Shown here in pieces: positions 7,104 through 16,085 of a stretch of DNA of 64,000 nt; within the stretch, counting starts at the first letter, position 1, and each line of letters begins with the position of its first letter. The stretch comes from Saprospiraceae bacterium (GTDB lineage Bacteria > Bacteroidota > Bacteroidia > Chitinophagales > Saprospiraceae): assembly GCA_022841745.1 (NCBI GenBank), contig JALHQW010000010.1, positions 1 to 64,000 of the forward strand, read 5' to 3'. Under the pieces are notes generated by a model. The model made no database searches, was not told the origin of the DNA, and saw only the letters and a program-made list of their open reading frames with translations. The translations under genes were made by a program, and so were the position numbers.

Positions 7104-10100
7104 TTGAAACTCATCACAGAATCCCACATCGAGCAATCCGCCATCGAGACCCTGCAAGCGCAGGGTTGGGCGTATGTGAACGGCAAGGACATCTCGCCGG
7201 AGGGCATGGCCTGTGAGCGAGAAAGTTTCAGTCAAATCATCCTCACCGGGCGGCTGCGGGAGGCCGTCGCTGCCATCAATCCGCATATCCCGGCGGATGC
7301 ACGGGAGGCGGCCATCCAAAAGGTGCAGCGCATCAATTTGCCCGATTTGTTGCACAACAACGAGGAGTTCCACCGCCTGCTGATAGAGAAGGTGAAGATA
7401 CCCTACCAGGAAAACGGCTACGAGCGCAGCCACGAGGTGGCGTTGGTGGATTTTGAGCATCCGGAGAAGAACCAGTACCTCATCGTCAACCAGTTTACCA
7501 TCATTGAGAACAACCACCAAAAGCGCCCGGACGTGCTGCTCTTCGTCAACGGCCTGCCGCTGGTGGTGATGGAACTGAAAAATGCCACCGACGAGAACGC
7601 CACCATCCGCAGCGCTTACCAGCAAATACAGACCTACAAGTCGCTCATTCCCTCTCTGTTCACCTACAATGCCGTCTGCATCCTCAGCGATGGGCACGAG
7701 TGCCGGGCGGGCAGCGTCACCGCTGGACTCAGCCGCTACATGAACTGGAAGACGGCGGATGGCGTGAAGGAAGCGTCAAGGTTCCAGCCGCCCATGTATG
7801 TGCTGCTGCAAGGGATGTTGCAGCCTGCCACGCTGTTGGATTTGGTGCGGAATTTCATCGTTTTTGAAAAGACAAAAAAGGAAGACGCCAAAACGGGCGT
7901 GATACAAATAGAGACCACGAAGAAGCTTGCAGCCTATCACCAATATTACGCCGTGAACAAGGCCGTGCAGTCCACCATCGCCGCATCGGGCGCACATGGC
8001 GACAAGAAGGGTGGCGTGGTCTGGCATACGCAAGGGAGCGGGAAGAGCCTGAGCATGGTCTTCTACTCCGGCAAGCTCATCACCGCCACGGCGATGCGGA
8101 ACCCTACCATCGTTGTCATCACCGACCGCAATGATTTGGACGACCAGTTGTTCGACACTTTTGCGGCTTCCGTACAGTTGTTGCGGCAGGAGCCAGTACA
8201 GGCAAAAGACCGGGGACATTTGAAGGAACTGCTGCAAGTGGCCAGCGGCGGCATCGTGTTTACCACCATCCAGAAGTTTTTACCGGAAGGCAATGGGTCG
8301 GTCTATGAGACGCTGTCCGAGCGGAAGAACATCGTGGTGGTGGCCGACGAAGCCCACCGCACGCAGTACGGTTTCGAGGCCAAGCTGGTGGACGAGCGGG
8401 ACAAGGAGACGAAGGAGGTCATCGGCAAGCGCATTGCCTACGGCTTCGCCAAATACATGCGGGATGCGCTGCCCAATGCTACCTATATCGGCTTCACGGG
8501 CACGCCCATCGAGGGCACGGACGTGAACACGCCGCAGGTGTTCGGGCAGTACGTGGATGTGTATGACATCTCGCAGGCCGTGGCGGACAAGGCCACGGTG
8601 CGGATATACTACGAAAGCCGCCTCGCCAAGGTGAACCTCGACGAGGAGGGCCAGCGGCTCATCGAGGAGTTCGACGCCGAACTGGAGCAGGACGAAGAAG
8701 TGACCGAGCGCCAAAAGGCCAAGGCCAAATGGACGAAGCTGGAGGCCATCGTCGGCAATGAGGAGCGCATCCGAATATTGGCAAAAGACATGGTGACGCA
8801 TTTTGAAAAACGCCAAACGGTGTTCGAGGGCAAGGCGATGATAGTGGCCATGAGCCGCCGCATCGCCGCCGATATCTACCGGGAAATCACGGCCCTGCGC
8901 CCCGAATGGCACAGCGACGATTTGACCAAGGGCGTCCTCAAGGTGGTGATGACCGCCAGCAGCAGCGACGGCCCCGATATTGCGAAGCACCACACCACCA
9001 AGCAGCAGCGCCGGGATTTGGCGGAGCGCATGAAGGACGAACACGACGACATGAAAATCGTCATCGTGCGGGACATGTGGCTCACGGGCTTCGACGCCCC
9101 CTGCCTCAACACCATGTACGTGGACAAGCCCATGCGGGGCCACAGCCTGATGCAGGCCATCGCACGGGTGAACAGGGTGTTCAAGGACAAGCCCGGCGGC
9201 CTCATCGTGGACTACCTCGGCATCGGCACGGATTTGAAAAAGGCGCTGTCGTTCTACAGCGAAGCGGGCGGCAAGGGCGACCCAGCCGAGAGCATCGAGC
9301 GGGCTTACGGGGCGTTCATGGAGAAGCTGGAAGTGGTGCGGCAATTTTTCAACGAGGAAAGCCACAGCCATGTGGACATCCTGCGGGAGGTGGCGGATTC
9401 CTATTATTTGAACAGCTACAAGTTCAATTATCGCCGCTTTTTCCAGGTGGGTTCGAGGGAAAAACTGTCCATCATCCTGCAAGCAGAGGAGCATATCCTG
9501 GGCTTGAAGGAGGGGAAGGATAGGTTCATCCGGGAAGTCGGGCTGTTGGGGCAGGCGCTGTCCCTCTGTGTGACCAAGGACGAAGTGCAGCCTTATTTGG
9601 AGGACGTGGCGTTTTTTCAGGCGGTGAAGGCACGGCTGATGAAATTCGAGGGCGGCAGCGGCGGCAAGTCGGATGTGCAGATAGAGACGGCCATCAAGCA
9701 AATCGTGGACGAGGCGCTGAGCAGCGACCAGGTGATTGACATCTTCGACGCTGCCGGGATTGCGAAGCCGGACATCAGCGGGCTGGAAATCCTGTCCGAC
9801 GAGTTCCTGCTGGAAGTGCAGGGCATGAAGCACCAGAACATCGCCCTCGAACTGCTGAAAAAAATCCTGAACGACGAACTTAAAATCCGCACGAAGACCA
9901 ACCTCGTGAAAAGCCGCAAGCTGTTGGAGATGCTGCAATCGGCCATCAAGCGCTACCAGAACAACCTGCTCACCACAGCTGAAATTATCCAAGAACTTAT
10001 CCGCATCGCCAAGGACATCAAGGAGTCGGACAAGGAGGGCGAGCGCCTCGGCCTCAGCACGGAGGAGGTGGCATTCTACAATGCCCTCGAAGTAAATGAA

Positions 10101-10337
10101 AGCGCCGTGCAGGTACTGGGCGACGAGATTCTGAAGGACATAGCCAAGGAAATTGCCGACAAGGTGCGGGCCAACACAACGATTGACTGGACGATACGGG
10201 AGAGCGCAAGGGCAAGGCTAATGGTCATTGTCCGCCGGACGCTGAACAAGTATGGCTATCCGCCAGATATGCAGTTGAAGGCGGTGGAGACGGTGTTGAG
10301 GCAGGCGGAGTTGATGGCGGGGGGGCTGATGGAGTGA
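7104..10337 (+). CDS. hsdR: Type I restriction enzyme HsdR (endonuclease and translocase)
   Basis: 1077 residues. It cleaves unmethylated DNA after ATP-driven translocation. An N-terminal PD-(D/E)XK nuclease (DVLLFVNGLPLVVMELKN, about residues 140-158) is followed by superfamily 2 helicase motifs: Walker A TQGSGKS near 310, DEAH near 416, GFTGTP near 463 and the RVNRVF motif VI region near 690. A C-terminal helical domain contacts the methylase core. The start is a TTG at 7104, with no clear Shine-Dalgarno sequence. Alternative in-frame starts exist, but HIEQSAIETL is usually very N-terminal in this family. It is GC-rich like hsdM, unlike the cargo genes between them. Confidence 0.95.
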   Translation: MKLITESHIEQSAIETLQAQGWAYVNGKDISPEGMACERESFSQIILTGRLREAVAAINPHIPADAREAAIQKVQRINLPDLLHNNEEFHRLLIEKVKIPYQENGYERSHEVALVDFEHPEKNQYLIVNQFTIIENNHQKRPDVLLFVNGLPLVVMELKNATDENATIRSAYQQIQTYKSLIPSLFTYNAVCILSDGHECRAGSVTAGLSRYMNWKTADGVKEASRFQPPMYVLLQGMLQPATLLDLVRNFIVFEKTKKEDAKTGVIQIETTKKLAAYHQYYAVNKAVQSTIAASGAHGDKKGGVVWHTQGSGKSLSMVFYSGKLITATAMRNPTIVVITDRNDLDDQLFDTFAASVQLLRQEPVQAKDRGHLKELLQVASGGIVFTTIQKFLPEGNGSVYETLSERKNIVVVADEAHRTQYGFEAKLVDERDKETKEVIGKRIAYGFAKYMRDALPNATYIGFTGTPIEGTDVNTPQVFGQYVDVYDISQAVADKATVRIYYESRLAKVNLDEEGQRLIEEFDAELEQDEEVTERQKAKAKWTKLEAIVGNEERIRILAKDMVTHFEKRQTVFEGKAMIVAMSRRIAADIYREITALRPEWHSDDLTKGVLKVVMTASSSDGPDIAKHHTTKQQRRDLAERMKDEHDDMKIVIVRDMWLTGFDAPCLNTMYVDKPMRGHSLMQAIARVNRVFKDKPGGLIVDYLGIGTDLKKALSFYSEAGGKGDPAESIERAYGAFMEKLEVVRQFFNEESHSHVDILREVADSYYLNSYKFNYRRFFQVGSREKLSIILQAEEHILGLKEGKDRFIREVGLLGQALSLCVTKDEVQPYLEDVAFFQAVKARLMKFEGGSGGKSDVQIETAIKQIVDEALSSDQVIDIFDAAGIAKPDISGLEILSDEFLLEVQGMKHQNIALELLKKILNDELKIRTKTNLVKSRKLLEMLQSAIKRYQNNLLTTAEIIQELIRIAKDIKESDKEGERLGLSTEEVAFYNALEVNESAVQVLGDEILKDIAKEIADKVRANTTIDWTIRESARARLMVIVRRTLNKYGYPPDMQLKAVETVLRQAELMAGGLME

Positions 10338-10474
10338 GTTTGTTAATTACCATTTTCTGGAAGAAGATTGGATGGGTAAAAAAAAAGGGGTATCTTGAGA
10401 TACTTGAAACTTCATGAGATTCCCTGAAAAAAGAATAAAGTACACTTAAATCACCATAATTTAAACAACGACGC

Positions 10475-11152
10475 ATGGAAAAATTTTCTGCATTCATCAA
10501 AGAAAAAGCATTGGTCATAATTCCTTTGGCGATTTTATTGTTAACTGTATCTATCGGGTTGTTCGTTAGGCACCAGGCGGAGCAATACTTTGCTAAATTC
10601 ATTAAACCCTTAGAAATTAATGACGAATACATGAAAAAAAAGCTATCTGGAAATAGGTTTACCAATAAACCATACAAAAAGCAGATAGAACATAAATTCG
10701 ATATAGCGCAAGAGCATAAAAATCACCATAAAATAGTAGCGAAGGAAATGTATCGGTTTCGGCTTGCAACTGTTGCTATTGTAATGAATTTTAGTATTAT
10801 ATCTGTAATATTGGTATTTTTTATTGGCCAAAAAGGTTGGGCGAATACCGACCCAAGGTTGAAAGCAGCTTTTATAACAGTAGCTGCTATTACAGCGGGC
10901 TACGGCTATTCATCCTCAACGTTTGGGCAAGCTTATGCAGTTGAGCATAATATAAAAGGATACCTCTGTTATGACAATATACAATTACAGGCTTTTGACC
11001 TGTACTTTCAACCGCCAACTGTGGATGACACAGTAATAGTCAATGCGTTAAAAAATCTTGACACGCAAATAGCCAAATGTAATGAATTTCATTTAATGCT
11101 TCAAGAGGTACGAGCTACTTCTGAGGATGTATTGGGCAAAATTGGACAGTAG
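10475..11152 (+). CDS. Hypothetical membrane protein
   Basis: 225 residues with an N-terminal membrane segment (about 12-29), a charged Lys/His-rich stretch, then two further hydrophobic segments (about 104-122 and 131-150). The C-terminal part is soluble. I do not recognise the family. It follows hsdR by 137 nt and is clearly AT-rich compared with it, consistent with an accessory gene at the edge of the defence region. It could be a small-molecule-independent effector or unrelated; nothing in the sequence decides. Confidence 0.7.
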   Translation: MEKFSAFIKEKALVIIPLAILLLTVSIGLFVRHQAEQYFAKFIKPLEINDEYMKKKLSGNRFTNKPYKKQIEHKFDIAQEHKNHHKIVAKEMYRFRLATVAIVMNFSIISVILVFFIGQKGWANTDPRLKAAFITVAAITAGYGYSSSTFGQAYAVEHNIKGYLCYDNIQLQAFDLYFQPPTVDDTVIVNALKNLDTQIAKCNEFHLMLQEVRATSEDVLGKIGQ

Positions 11153-11388
11153 TAATATTTGTGCGCACTGCGTCTTCACCGCTGGCACAAGTCTTCCGCA
11201 TTCCCATTCTGACATTGCATTAAAAACTGTGATAAAAGCAGTGGTTAAAGCAAGTGTTGAACGAAGTGGCACTTGCGGTGGGTTGGCTAGGCACCCAGTT
11301 GTTTCAAATGTGTTTCCAGCAGCCTTCAATAAAAGAAGTTCTGTTCAGTTTACAACTGCGCAGCCTCATCAATCATTAATAATACCCC

Positions 11389-12441
11389 TCACCCCTTATT
11401 CGCCAACTGCCCACAAGCCGCATCAATATCCTTGCCCCGGCTGCGGCGCACGGTGGTCATCACGCCGTTGTTGCTGAGGAACCGGGCGAAGCGGTCAATC
11501 TTGTCCTCGCTGGCTTTGGTGAAGTCAAGTCCTTCCACGGTATTGTATTCGATGATGTTTACCCGCACGGGGAAGCGTTTACAGAGTTCGAGCAGGGCCA
11601 CGGCATCTTCGTAGCTTTCGTTGAAATTATTGAAGGCGATGTACTCGTAGCTGAGGCGGTTGCCCGTTTTTTGGTGGAAATAGTGCAGGGCGTCCATCAG
11701 CACCTCAAGGCTGTTCTGCTCGTTGATGGGCATGATTTCGTTGCGCTTTTCGTCGGTAGGGGCGTGGAGCGAGAGGGCGAGGTTCACCTTGGAATTGTCC
11801 TCGGCAAGCTGTTTTATCATCTTGGCAATGCCCGCCGTGCTCACGGTGATGCGCTTGGGCGACATGCCGAGGCCATTGGGGGAAGTAATGCGGTCTATGC
11901 TTTCCATCATGGAGCGGTAGGCCAGCAGCGGCTCGCCCATTCCCATATAGACGATATTGGTGAGCGGGTGGCCAAAAGTCGCCTCGCATTGGCGGTTGAC
12001 GAGCAGCACCTGGTCGTAAATCTCGGCGGCGTCTAGATTGCGCACCCGCTTCATTTGCCCGGTGGCACAGAAGGCGCAGGTCAGGCTGCAGCCCACTTGG
12101 CTGCTGACGCATACGGTGAAGCGGTTGTCGTTCGGTACGGGTATCAGCACCGATTCGATGAGGTGGCCGTCGTGCAGCCGAAAGCGGGTCTTGATGGTGC
12201 CGTCGTTGCTGTGCTGCACTTTGTCTTCTACGATGAAACGAATGACAAACTGGTCATCGAGCCATTCCCGCAGCGGCTTGGAGAGGTTGGTCATCTGCTC
12301 GAAGCTGTGGGCACCTTTTTTCCAAAGCCATTCCCAGACTTGGTTCGCCCGGAACTTTGGCTCGCCCTTCTCCGTGAAAGCCGCTACCAAGTCATCTTTG
12401 GAAAGCAGGCGTATATCCTTTTTTGTCGCTTGTTCATTCAT
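11389..12441 (-). CDS. rlmN: Dual-specificity RNA methyltransferase RlmN
   Basis: 350 residues. A radical-SAM enzyme that methylates C2 of A2503 in 23S rRNA and A37 in some tRNAs. The CxxxCxxC cluster ligands are C118, C122 and C125 (CSLTCAFC). The second catalytic Cys lies near the C-terminus in DAACGQL. N-terminal helical RNA-binding region, length and motif order are all typical. The start is an ATG with a standard upstream region. It is transcribed convergently to the unknown membrane protein gene and divergently from pruA. Confidence 0.95.
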   Translation of the reverse strand: MNEQATKKDIRLLSKDDLVAAFTEKGEPKFRANQVWEWLWKKGAHSFEQMTNLSKPLREWLDDQFVIRFIVEDKVQHSNDGTIKTRFRLHDGHLIESVLIPVPNDNRFTVCVSSQVGCSLTCAFCATGQMKRVRNLDAAEIYDQVLLVNRQCEATFGHPLTNIVYMGMGEPLLAYRSMMESIDRITSPNGLGMSPKRITVSTAGIAKMIKQLAEDNSKVNLALSLHAPTDEKRNEIMPINEQNSLEVLMDALHYFHQKTGNRLSYEYIAFNNFNESYEDAVALLELCKRFPVRVNIIEYNTVEGLDFTKASEDKIDRFARFLSNNGVMTTVRRSRGKDIDAACGQLANKG

Positions 12442-12465
12442 GGTGCAAAGATAGGTAGGAGTTTA

Positions 12466-12559
12466 TTAAACACGGAGGTACATAGAACACAGATGGACAC
12501 AGAGGATTTATGGGTTGCTGCTCTGTGTCCTTCTGTGACCTAAGTGCCTCCGTGTTCAA
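12466..12559. repeat. Long imperfect palindrome between rlmN and pruA
   Basis: Arms of about 40 bp beginning AACACGGAGG and ending CCTCCGTGTT pair with several mismatches around a ~14-nt loop. The arms contain ACACAG / CTGTGT motifs. The gene start regions on both sides are outside it. Likely a non-autonomous hairpin repeat; any terminator or attenuator function is not evident. Confidence 0.7.
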
Positions 12560-12578
12560 ATACAAGGCCTTGCTTAAG

Positions 12579-12610
12579 TTGCTATAGACAAAACTCTTTT
12601 CCTACCTTTG
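12579..12610 (+). promoter_or_regulatory. Candidate Bacteroidota promoter for pruA
   Basis: A -7 element TACCTTTG at 12603-12610 fits the Bacteroidota consensus TAnnTTTG, with a TTG 21 nt upstream at 12579-12581 as -33 element. It lies 40 nt before the pruA ATG. Confidence 0.6.
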
Positions 12611-12649
12611 CGCCCGATTTCAAGAACCACCGCCAAATCAGATAAAATC

Positions 12650-14281
12650 ATGTCAAACGCATTTTTCAAAGTACCCATCGCCAAGAACGAACCGGTACTT
12701 TCTTACGCACCTGGCTCACTGGAAAAAGCCAGCCTGAAGGCCATGTTGAAGACCCTCAAGTCACAGGCCATTGATGTGCCGATGACCATTGGAGGCAAAA
12801 AACTGATGGGGGAGGGTAGGAGGCCCATCCACCCACCGCACGAGCTGAAACATACCCTTGGCTACCACGGCAAAGCCGACGCCAGCATGGTGAAGGACGC
12901 CATCAATGCGGCGTTGGAAGCCAAGCAAGGTTGGGAAAACATGCCTTGGCAAGACCGTGCGGCCATCTTCCTGAAAGCTGCCGATTTGCTGGCTGGCCCC
13001 TACCGGGCAAAGATGAATGCTGCTACGATGCTGGCCCAATCGAAGAATGCCTTCCAGGCGGAGATTGACGCTGTGGCCGAACTTTGCGATTTCTGGCGCT
13101 TCAACGTGCAGTTCATGATTGACATCTACAGCCAGCAGCCCGAAAGTCCGGCTGGCACCTGGAACCGCATGGAGTACCGGGCTATGGAGGGCTTCATCTT
13201 TGCGCTCACGCCGTTCAACTTCACGTCCATTGCCGGCAACCTTCCCGGCGCACCTGCCTTGATGGGCAACACGGTGGTTTGGAAGCCTGCCGACTCGCAG
13301 ATTTACAGTGCTGCGGTCATCATGGAAATATTTGAGGAAGCGGGCCTGCCACCGGGCGTCATCAACCTCGTGTTTGTGGATGGCAAGACGGCGGGCGAGG
13401 TCATCTTCACGCACCCCGATTTTGCGGGCCTCCACTTCACGGGCAGCACGGGCGTGTTCCAAACGCTTTGGAAAACCATCGGCAACAATATCGCAACCTA
13501 CAAATCCTACCCACGCATCGTCGGGGAGACGGGCGGCAAGGACTTCGTGGTGGCGCATTCCTCTGCCAACGCAAAACAGGTGGCCGTGGCGCTGAGCCGT
13601 GGCGCTTTTGAGTTCCAAGGACAAAAATGCTCGGCAGCCTCCCGTGCCTACGTACCCGAAAACCTTTGGCTGGATGTGAAAAAATACCTGTTGCAAGACC
13701 TGGCATCCATGAAAATGGGCAGCCCGGAGGATTTTACCAATTTCATCAATGCGGTAATTGACGAAAAAGCTTTTGACAAAATCAGCAGCTATATCGCCAA
13801 GGCCAAAAAGGACGAAAAAGTGGAAATCATTGCCGGAGGCAACTACTCAAAAGCAGAAGGGTATTTCATCGAGCCGACGGTCATTGTGGCCGAAGACCCT
13901 CACTACGTGACCATGTGCGAGGAGATTTTCGGGCCAGTGCTCACTATTCACGTTTACGACCCAAAGCAATACGAAAAGACGCTGGAATTGGTGGACAATT
14001 CCTCGCCCTACGCACTTACTGGCGCTATCCTTTCCAACGACCGTTATGCTACGCAATTGGCCTTTGAAAAACTGCGCCACGCTGCGGGCAATTTCTACAT
14101 CAACGACAAGCCAACTGGGGCGGTCGTAGGTCAGCAGCCGTTTGGTGGGGCAAGGGCCTCGGGCACCAACGACAAGGCTGGGTCTGTCTGGAACTTGTTG
14201 CGCTGGGTTTCGCCGAGGGCCATCAAGGAAAACTTCCTGACACCTACGGATTACCGCTACCCGTTTTTGGGAGAAGAATAA
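12650..14281 (+). CDS. pruA: L-glutamate gamma-semialdehyde (1-pyrroline-5-carboxylate) dehydrogenase
   Basis: 543 residues. Oxidises glutamate semialdehyde to glutamate with NAD, the second step of proline breakdown. Aldehyde dehydrogenase fold; the catalytic Cys lies in FQGQKCSAASR and the general-base Glu in GETGGKD. It matches the single-function enzyme, not the PutA fusion. The ATG at 12650 is chosen over an upstream in-frame start at 12608 because the latter falls on the promoter -7 element. A strong terminator follows at 14293. No proline dehydrogenase gene is next to it here. Confidence 0.93.
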   Translation: MSNAFFKVPIAKNEPVLSYAPGSLEKASLKAMLKTLKSQAIDVPMTIGGKKLMGEGRRPIHPPHELKHTLGYHGKADASMVKDAINAALEAKQGWENMPWQDRAAIFLKAADLLAGPYRAKMNAATMLAQSKNAFQAEIDAVAELCDFWRFNVQFMIDIYSQQPESPAGTWNRMEYRAMEGFIFALTPFNFTSIAGNLPGAPALMGNTVVWKPADSQIYSAAVIMEIFEEAGLPPGVINLVFVDGKTAGEVIFTHPDFAGLHFTGSTGVFQTLWKTIGNNIATYKSYPRIVGETGGKDFVVAHSSANAKQVAVALSRGAFEFQGQKCSAASRAYVPENLWLDVKKYLLQDLASMKMGSPEDFTNFINAVIDEKAFDKISSYIAKAKKDEKVEIIAGGNYSKAEGYFIEPTVIVAEDPHYVTMCEEIFGPVLTIHVYDPKQYEKTLELVDNSSPYALTGAILSNDRYATQLAFEKLRHAAGNFYINDKPTGAVVGQQPFGGARASGTNDKAGSVWNLLRWVSPRAIKENFLTPTDYRYPFLGEE

Positions 14282-14292
14282 AGGACTTGACC

Positions 14293-14340
14293 AAAAGGCT
14301 TGCCAAGGCTCGAAATTTCTTGGCAGGCCTTTTGTTTTTT
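14293..14340 (+). terminator. Rho-independent terminator after pruA
   Basis: Stem AAAAGGCTTGCCAAG / CTTGGCAGGCCTTTT with one mismatch and a short A/T loop, followed by GTTTTTT. It starts 12 nt after the pruA stop. Confidence 0.85.
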
Positions 14341-14495
14341 AAGTATTTGAAAATGAACGATTTATGAGCGGACACGGCAATTTTTGAAGAAACGGACAGG
14401 TGGCGATTTTGACACTTATTTGTAAGATTGGAACTTACCGCTAACTTTATCCCCCGATAAAAACTAAAAACGTGAAACACTAAAAAATCCTGGCT

Positions 14496-15350
14496 ATGAG
14501 CAAACTTCTCCCACTACTCGCTGGGGCTGCATGTTTCCTTTGGGTGTCAGGTTGGACATGGATGTTAGCTGACGGGAAACAATCGGGCACCGATTCCAGC
14601 CAAACTCCCTTCAATATTTACGTTGACAGCGTGCGGTACAAAGTACAGCACCCCTTTGCTTTTGAATACTCCGATGCCACCCCGGTCGTTGCCGAAAACC
14701 TGCTTCCAGCCATCAAGTCGGTGGTGAAAAAATTGGATGCTGACAAAAAGGCCAGCTTAAAAGTCATTGGTGTTTATAGCCCCTTGGAAGAAAATGAGAC
14801 TGCTTTCCCAAACCTTGGCATAGCCAGGGCAGAGGCCGTGAAGTCCATGCTGGAATCAAGCGGTGCCAATTCCGACCAAGTCTCCACGGTGGGTTTGGAG
14901 TCGGCCAACTTGTTTCAAATGGACGGTAAGCTGACAGGGGCCATTTATTTCAGTTTTTCAAACCCTTCGACGGCGGAGCTTGAAGCCACCGACGTAAAAG
15001 GAGAGGACGAAGAAACTGAGTTGGAACTGGAGGAATACAGTGAGGCTGAATCCTTTTACTATAAATATGGTGACTACAAAGTGGTCAAGAGCCATGTACC
15101 CTATTTGAAAAGGCTCATTAAACTATTGCAGGAACAGCCAAAGAGCAAGGTGGTCTTGACGGGTTATTCAGGCCATGAAGAAGAGGCCGTTTCTGATAGG
15201 ATAAACTTGGCGGAAATGAGGGCACAGTCCATTCGACGCTATTTGGTTGACCACGGCGTAAGAAGGGCGCAAATAGAGGTGAAGGCCAAACCAGCCATGT
15301 CGCAGAACGGCAAGGAAATGATAGTTGCCATCCAAATCGGTCAGGAGTGA
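14496..15350 (+). CDS. Envelope protein with two OmpA-like domains
   Basis: 284 residues. An N-terminal membrane segment or signal (residues 4-22) is followed by two OmpA C-terminal-type modules, about 35-160 and 190-284. Each starts with a stretch setting up a beta-alpha pair (SLKVIGVYSPLEENE; KVVLTGYSGHEEE) and has the arginine-rich helix typical of the family (RAEAVKSMLESSGA; MRAQSIRRYLVDHGV). A Glu-rich linker of about 25 residues joins them. Peptidoglycan binding is inferred from the family; the second module looks closer to consensus than the first. Confidence 0.75.
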   Translation: MSKLLPLLAGAACFLWVSGWTWMLADGKQSGTDSSQTPFNIYVDSVRYKVQHPFAFEYSDATPVVAENLLPAIKSVVKKLDADKKASLKVIGVYSPLEENETAFPNLGIARAEAVKSMLESSGANSDQVSTVGLESANLFQMDGKLTGAIYFSFSNPSTAELEATDVKGEDEETELELEEYSEAESFYYKYGDYKVVKSHVPYLKRLIKLLQEQPKSKVVLTGYSGHEEEAVSDRINLAEMRAQSIRRYLVDHGVRRAQIEVKAKPAMSQNGKEMIVAIQIGQE

Positions 15351-15376
15351 GGGACGTGTTTTTAGGGTATCATTGA

Positions 15377-15539
15377 CAATGGTTCGTGAAGTTTTAAGGT
15401 TCTATGGTTTTCGGGATTTGGGACAAAACCTAACAGTAAATCATTTTTGACAAGGTTGGAAAAGCAACCAATATTTTCAAACACGGCTACTATGCCGCAA
15501 CCTTAGAACCCGAAAACCCGAAAACTTCACGAACCATTG
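15377..15539 (+). repeat. TIR element family M, copy 1 (upstream of 15571 gene)
   Basis: Perfect 19-bp terminal inverted repeats CAATGGTTCGTGAAGTTTT (15377-15395 and, inverted, 15521-15539). Internal blocks GATTTGGGACAAAACC and AAATCATTTTTGA also occur, in order, in the reverse complement of 38042-38214. The right end carries CCCGAAAA repeats and lies 31 nt before the ATG of the next gene. No ORF inside. Confidence 0.8.
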
Positions 15540-15570
15540 ATTGAACATACGAAAGAAAAACTTGAACAAC

Positions 15571-16065
15571 ATGACAGAACCATTTTTGGTGTTTATAGCC
15601 TTGGCGGGGGCAGCATTGCTGGGGTTTGTCTTCTCCAGCACTTTGCTGAGGGCAAAACTATTGTCGCTGAGCGGCAAGCAATCAGCGGCGGAGAATTCCC
15701 TTCGTGACCAGGAAGCAAATTTGGTTCGCCTTCAATCGGAGAACGAATCCAAGTTGCATGCCGTGGAGAACTTGCTGAAGATTACGCAGGAGGCCGAGAA
15801 TCAAGTATTTGAAAAGGACAAGGAATTGCTGTTGCTCCGCATGGAGAATTCCCGTTTGAAGGAAGAAGTACAGCATCTAATTGACAACCCAGTCGAGAAA
15901 ATCAAAGAAATAGACGTGATTCGGGAAGTTCCTGTTTTGGTGTTCAAGGAAGTAAGCATCCCTGAAACCAGGAAGGACAAGGCCAAAAAATTGATGAAGG
16001 CATTCAAAAAAGGGTATTTGGACGAACACGAAGAATTGAAGACCTCGGAGGAGACCATTGAGTAA
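15571..16065 (+). CDS. Single-pass membrane protein with coiled coil, hypothetical
   Basis: 164 residues from the ATG at 15571; an upstream in-frame TTG at 15541 directly abuts the repeat element and is less likely. A membrane segment near residues 5-22 is followed by a long heptad-rich coiled coil (about 28-105, many Leu, Glu, Gln) and a basic C-terminal patch (RKDKAKKLMKAFKKGYL). This layout suits a membrane-tethered scaffold. No family recognised. Convergent with bshC, 20 nt apart. Confidence 0.7.
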   Translation: MTEPFLVFIALAGAALLGFVFSSTLLRAKLLSLSGKQSAAENSLRDQEANLVRLQSENESKLHAVENLLKITQEAENQVFEKDKELLLLRMENSRLKEEVQHLIDNPVEKIKEIDVIREVPVLVFKEVSIPETRKDKAKKLMKAFKKGYLDEHEELKTSEETIE

Positions 16066-16085
16066 AGTCAAACTGGCACTGCCCA

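Noticed and set aside
8280-9992. 570-codon open frame antisense to hsdR
   Set aside because: It lies wholly inside the conserved hsdR helicase region, is His/Val/Leu-rich with no domain, and arises from GC-rich third positions of hsdR codons.
11127-11388. Coding extension between the membrane protein gene and rlmN
   Set aside because: The frame has no start of its own with a plausible leader, overlaps rlmN antisense at its end and shows no conserved motif.
12761-13696. 311-codon antisense frame in pruA
   Set aside because: Shadow of the conserved aldehyde dehydrogenase gene; no signal, motif or start context.
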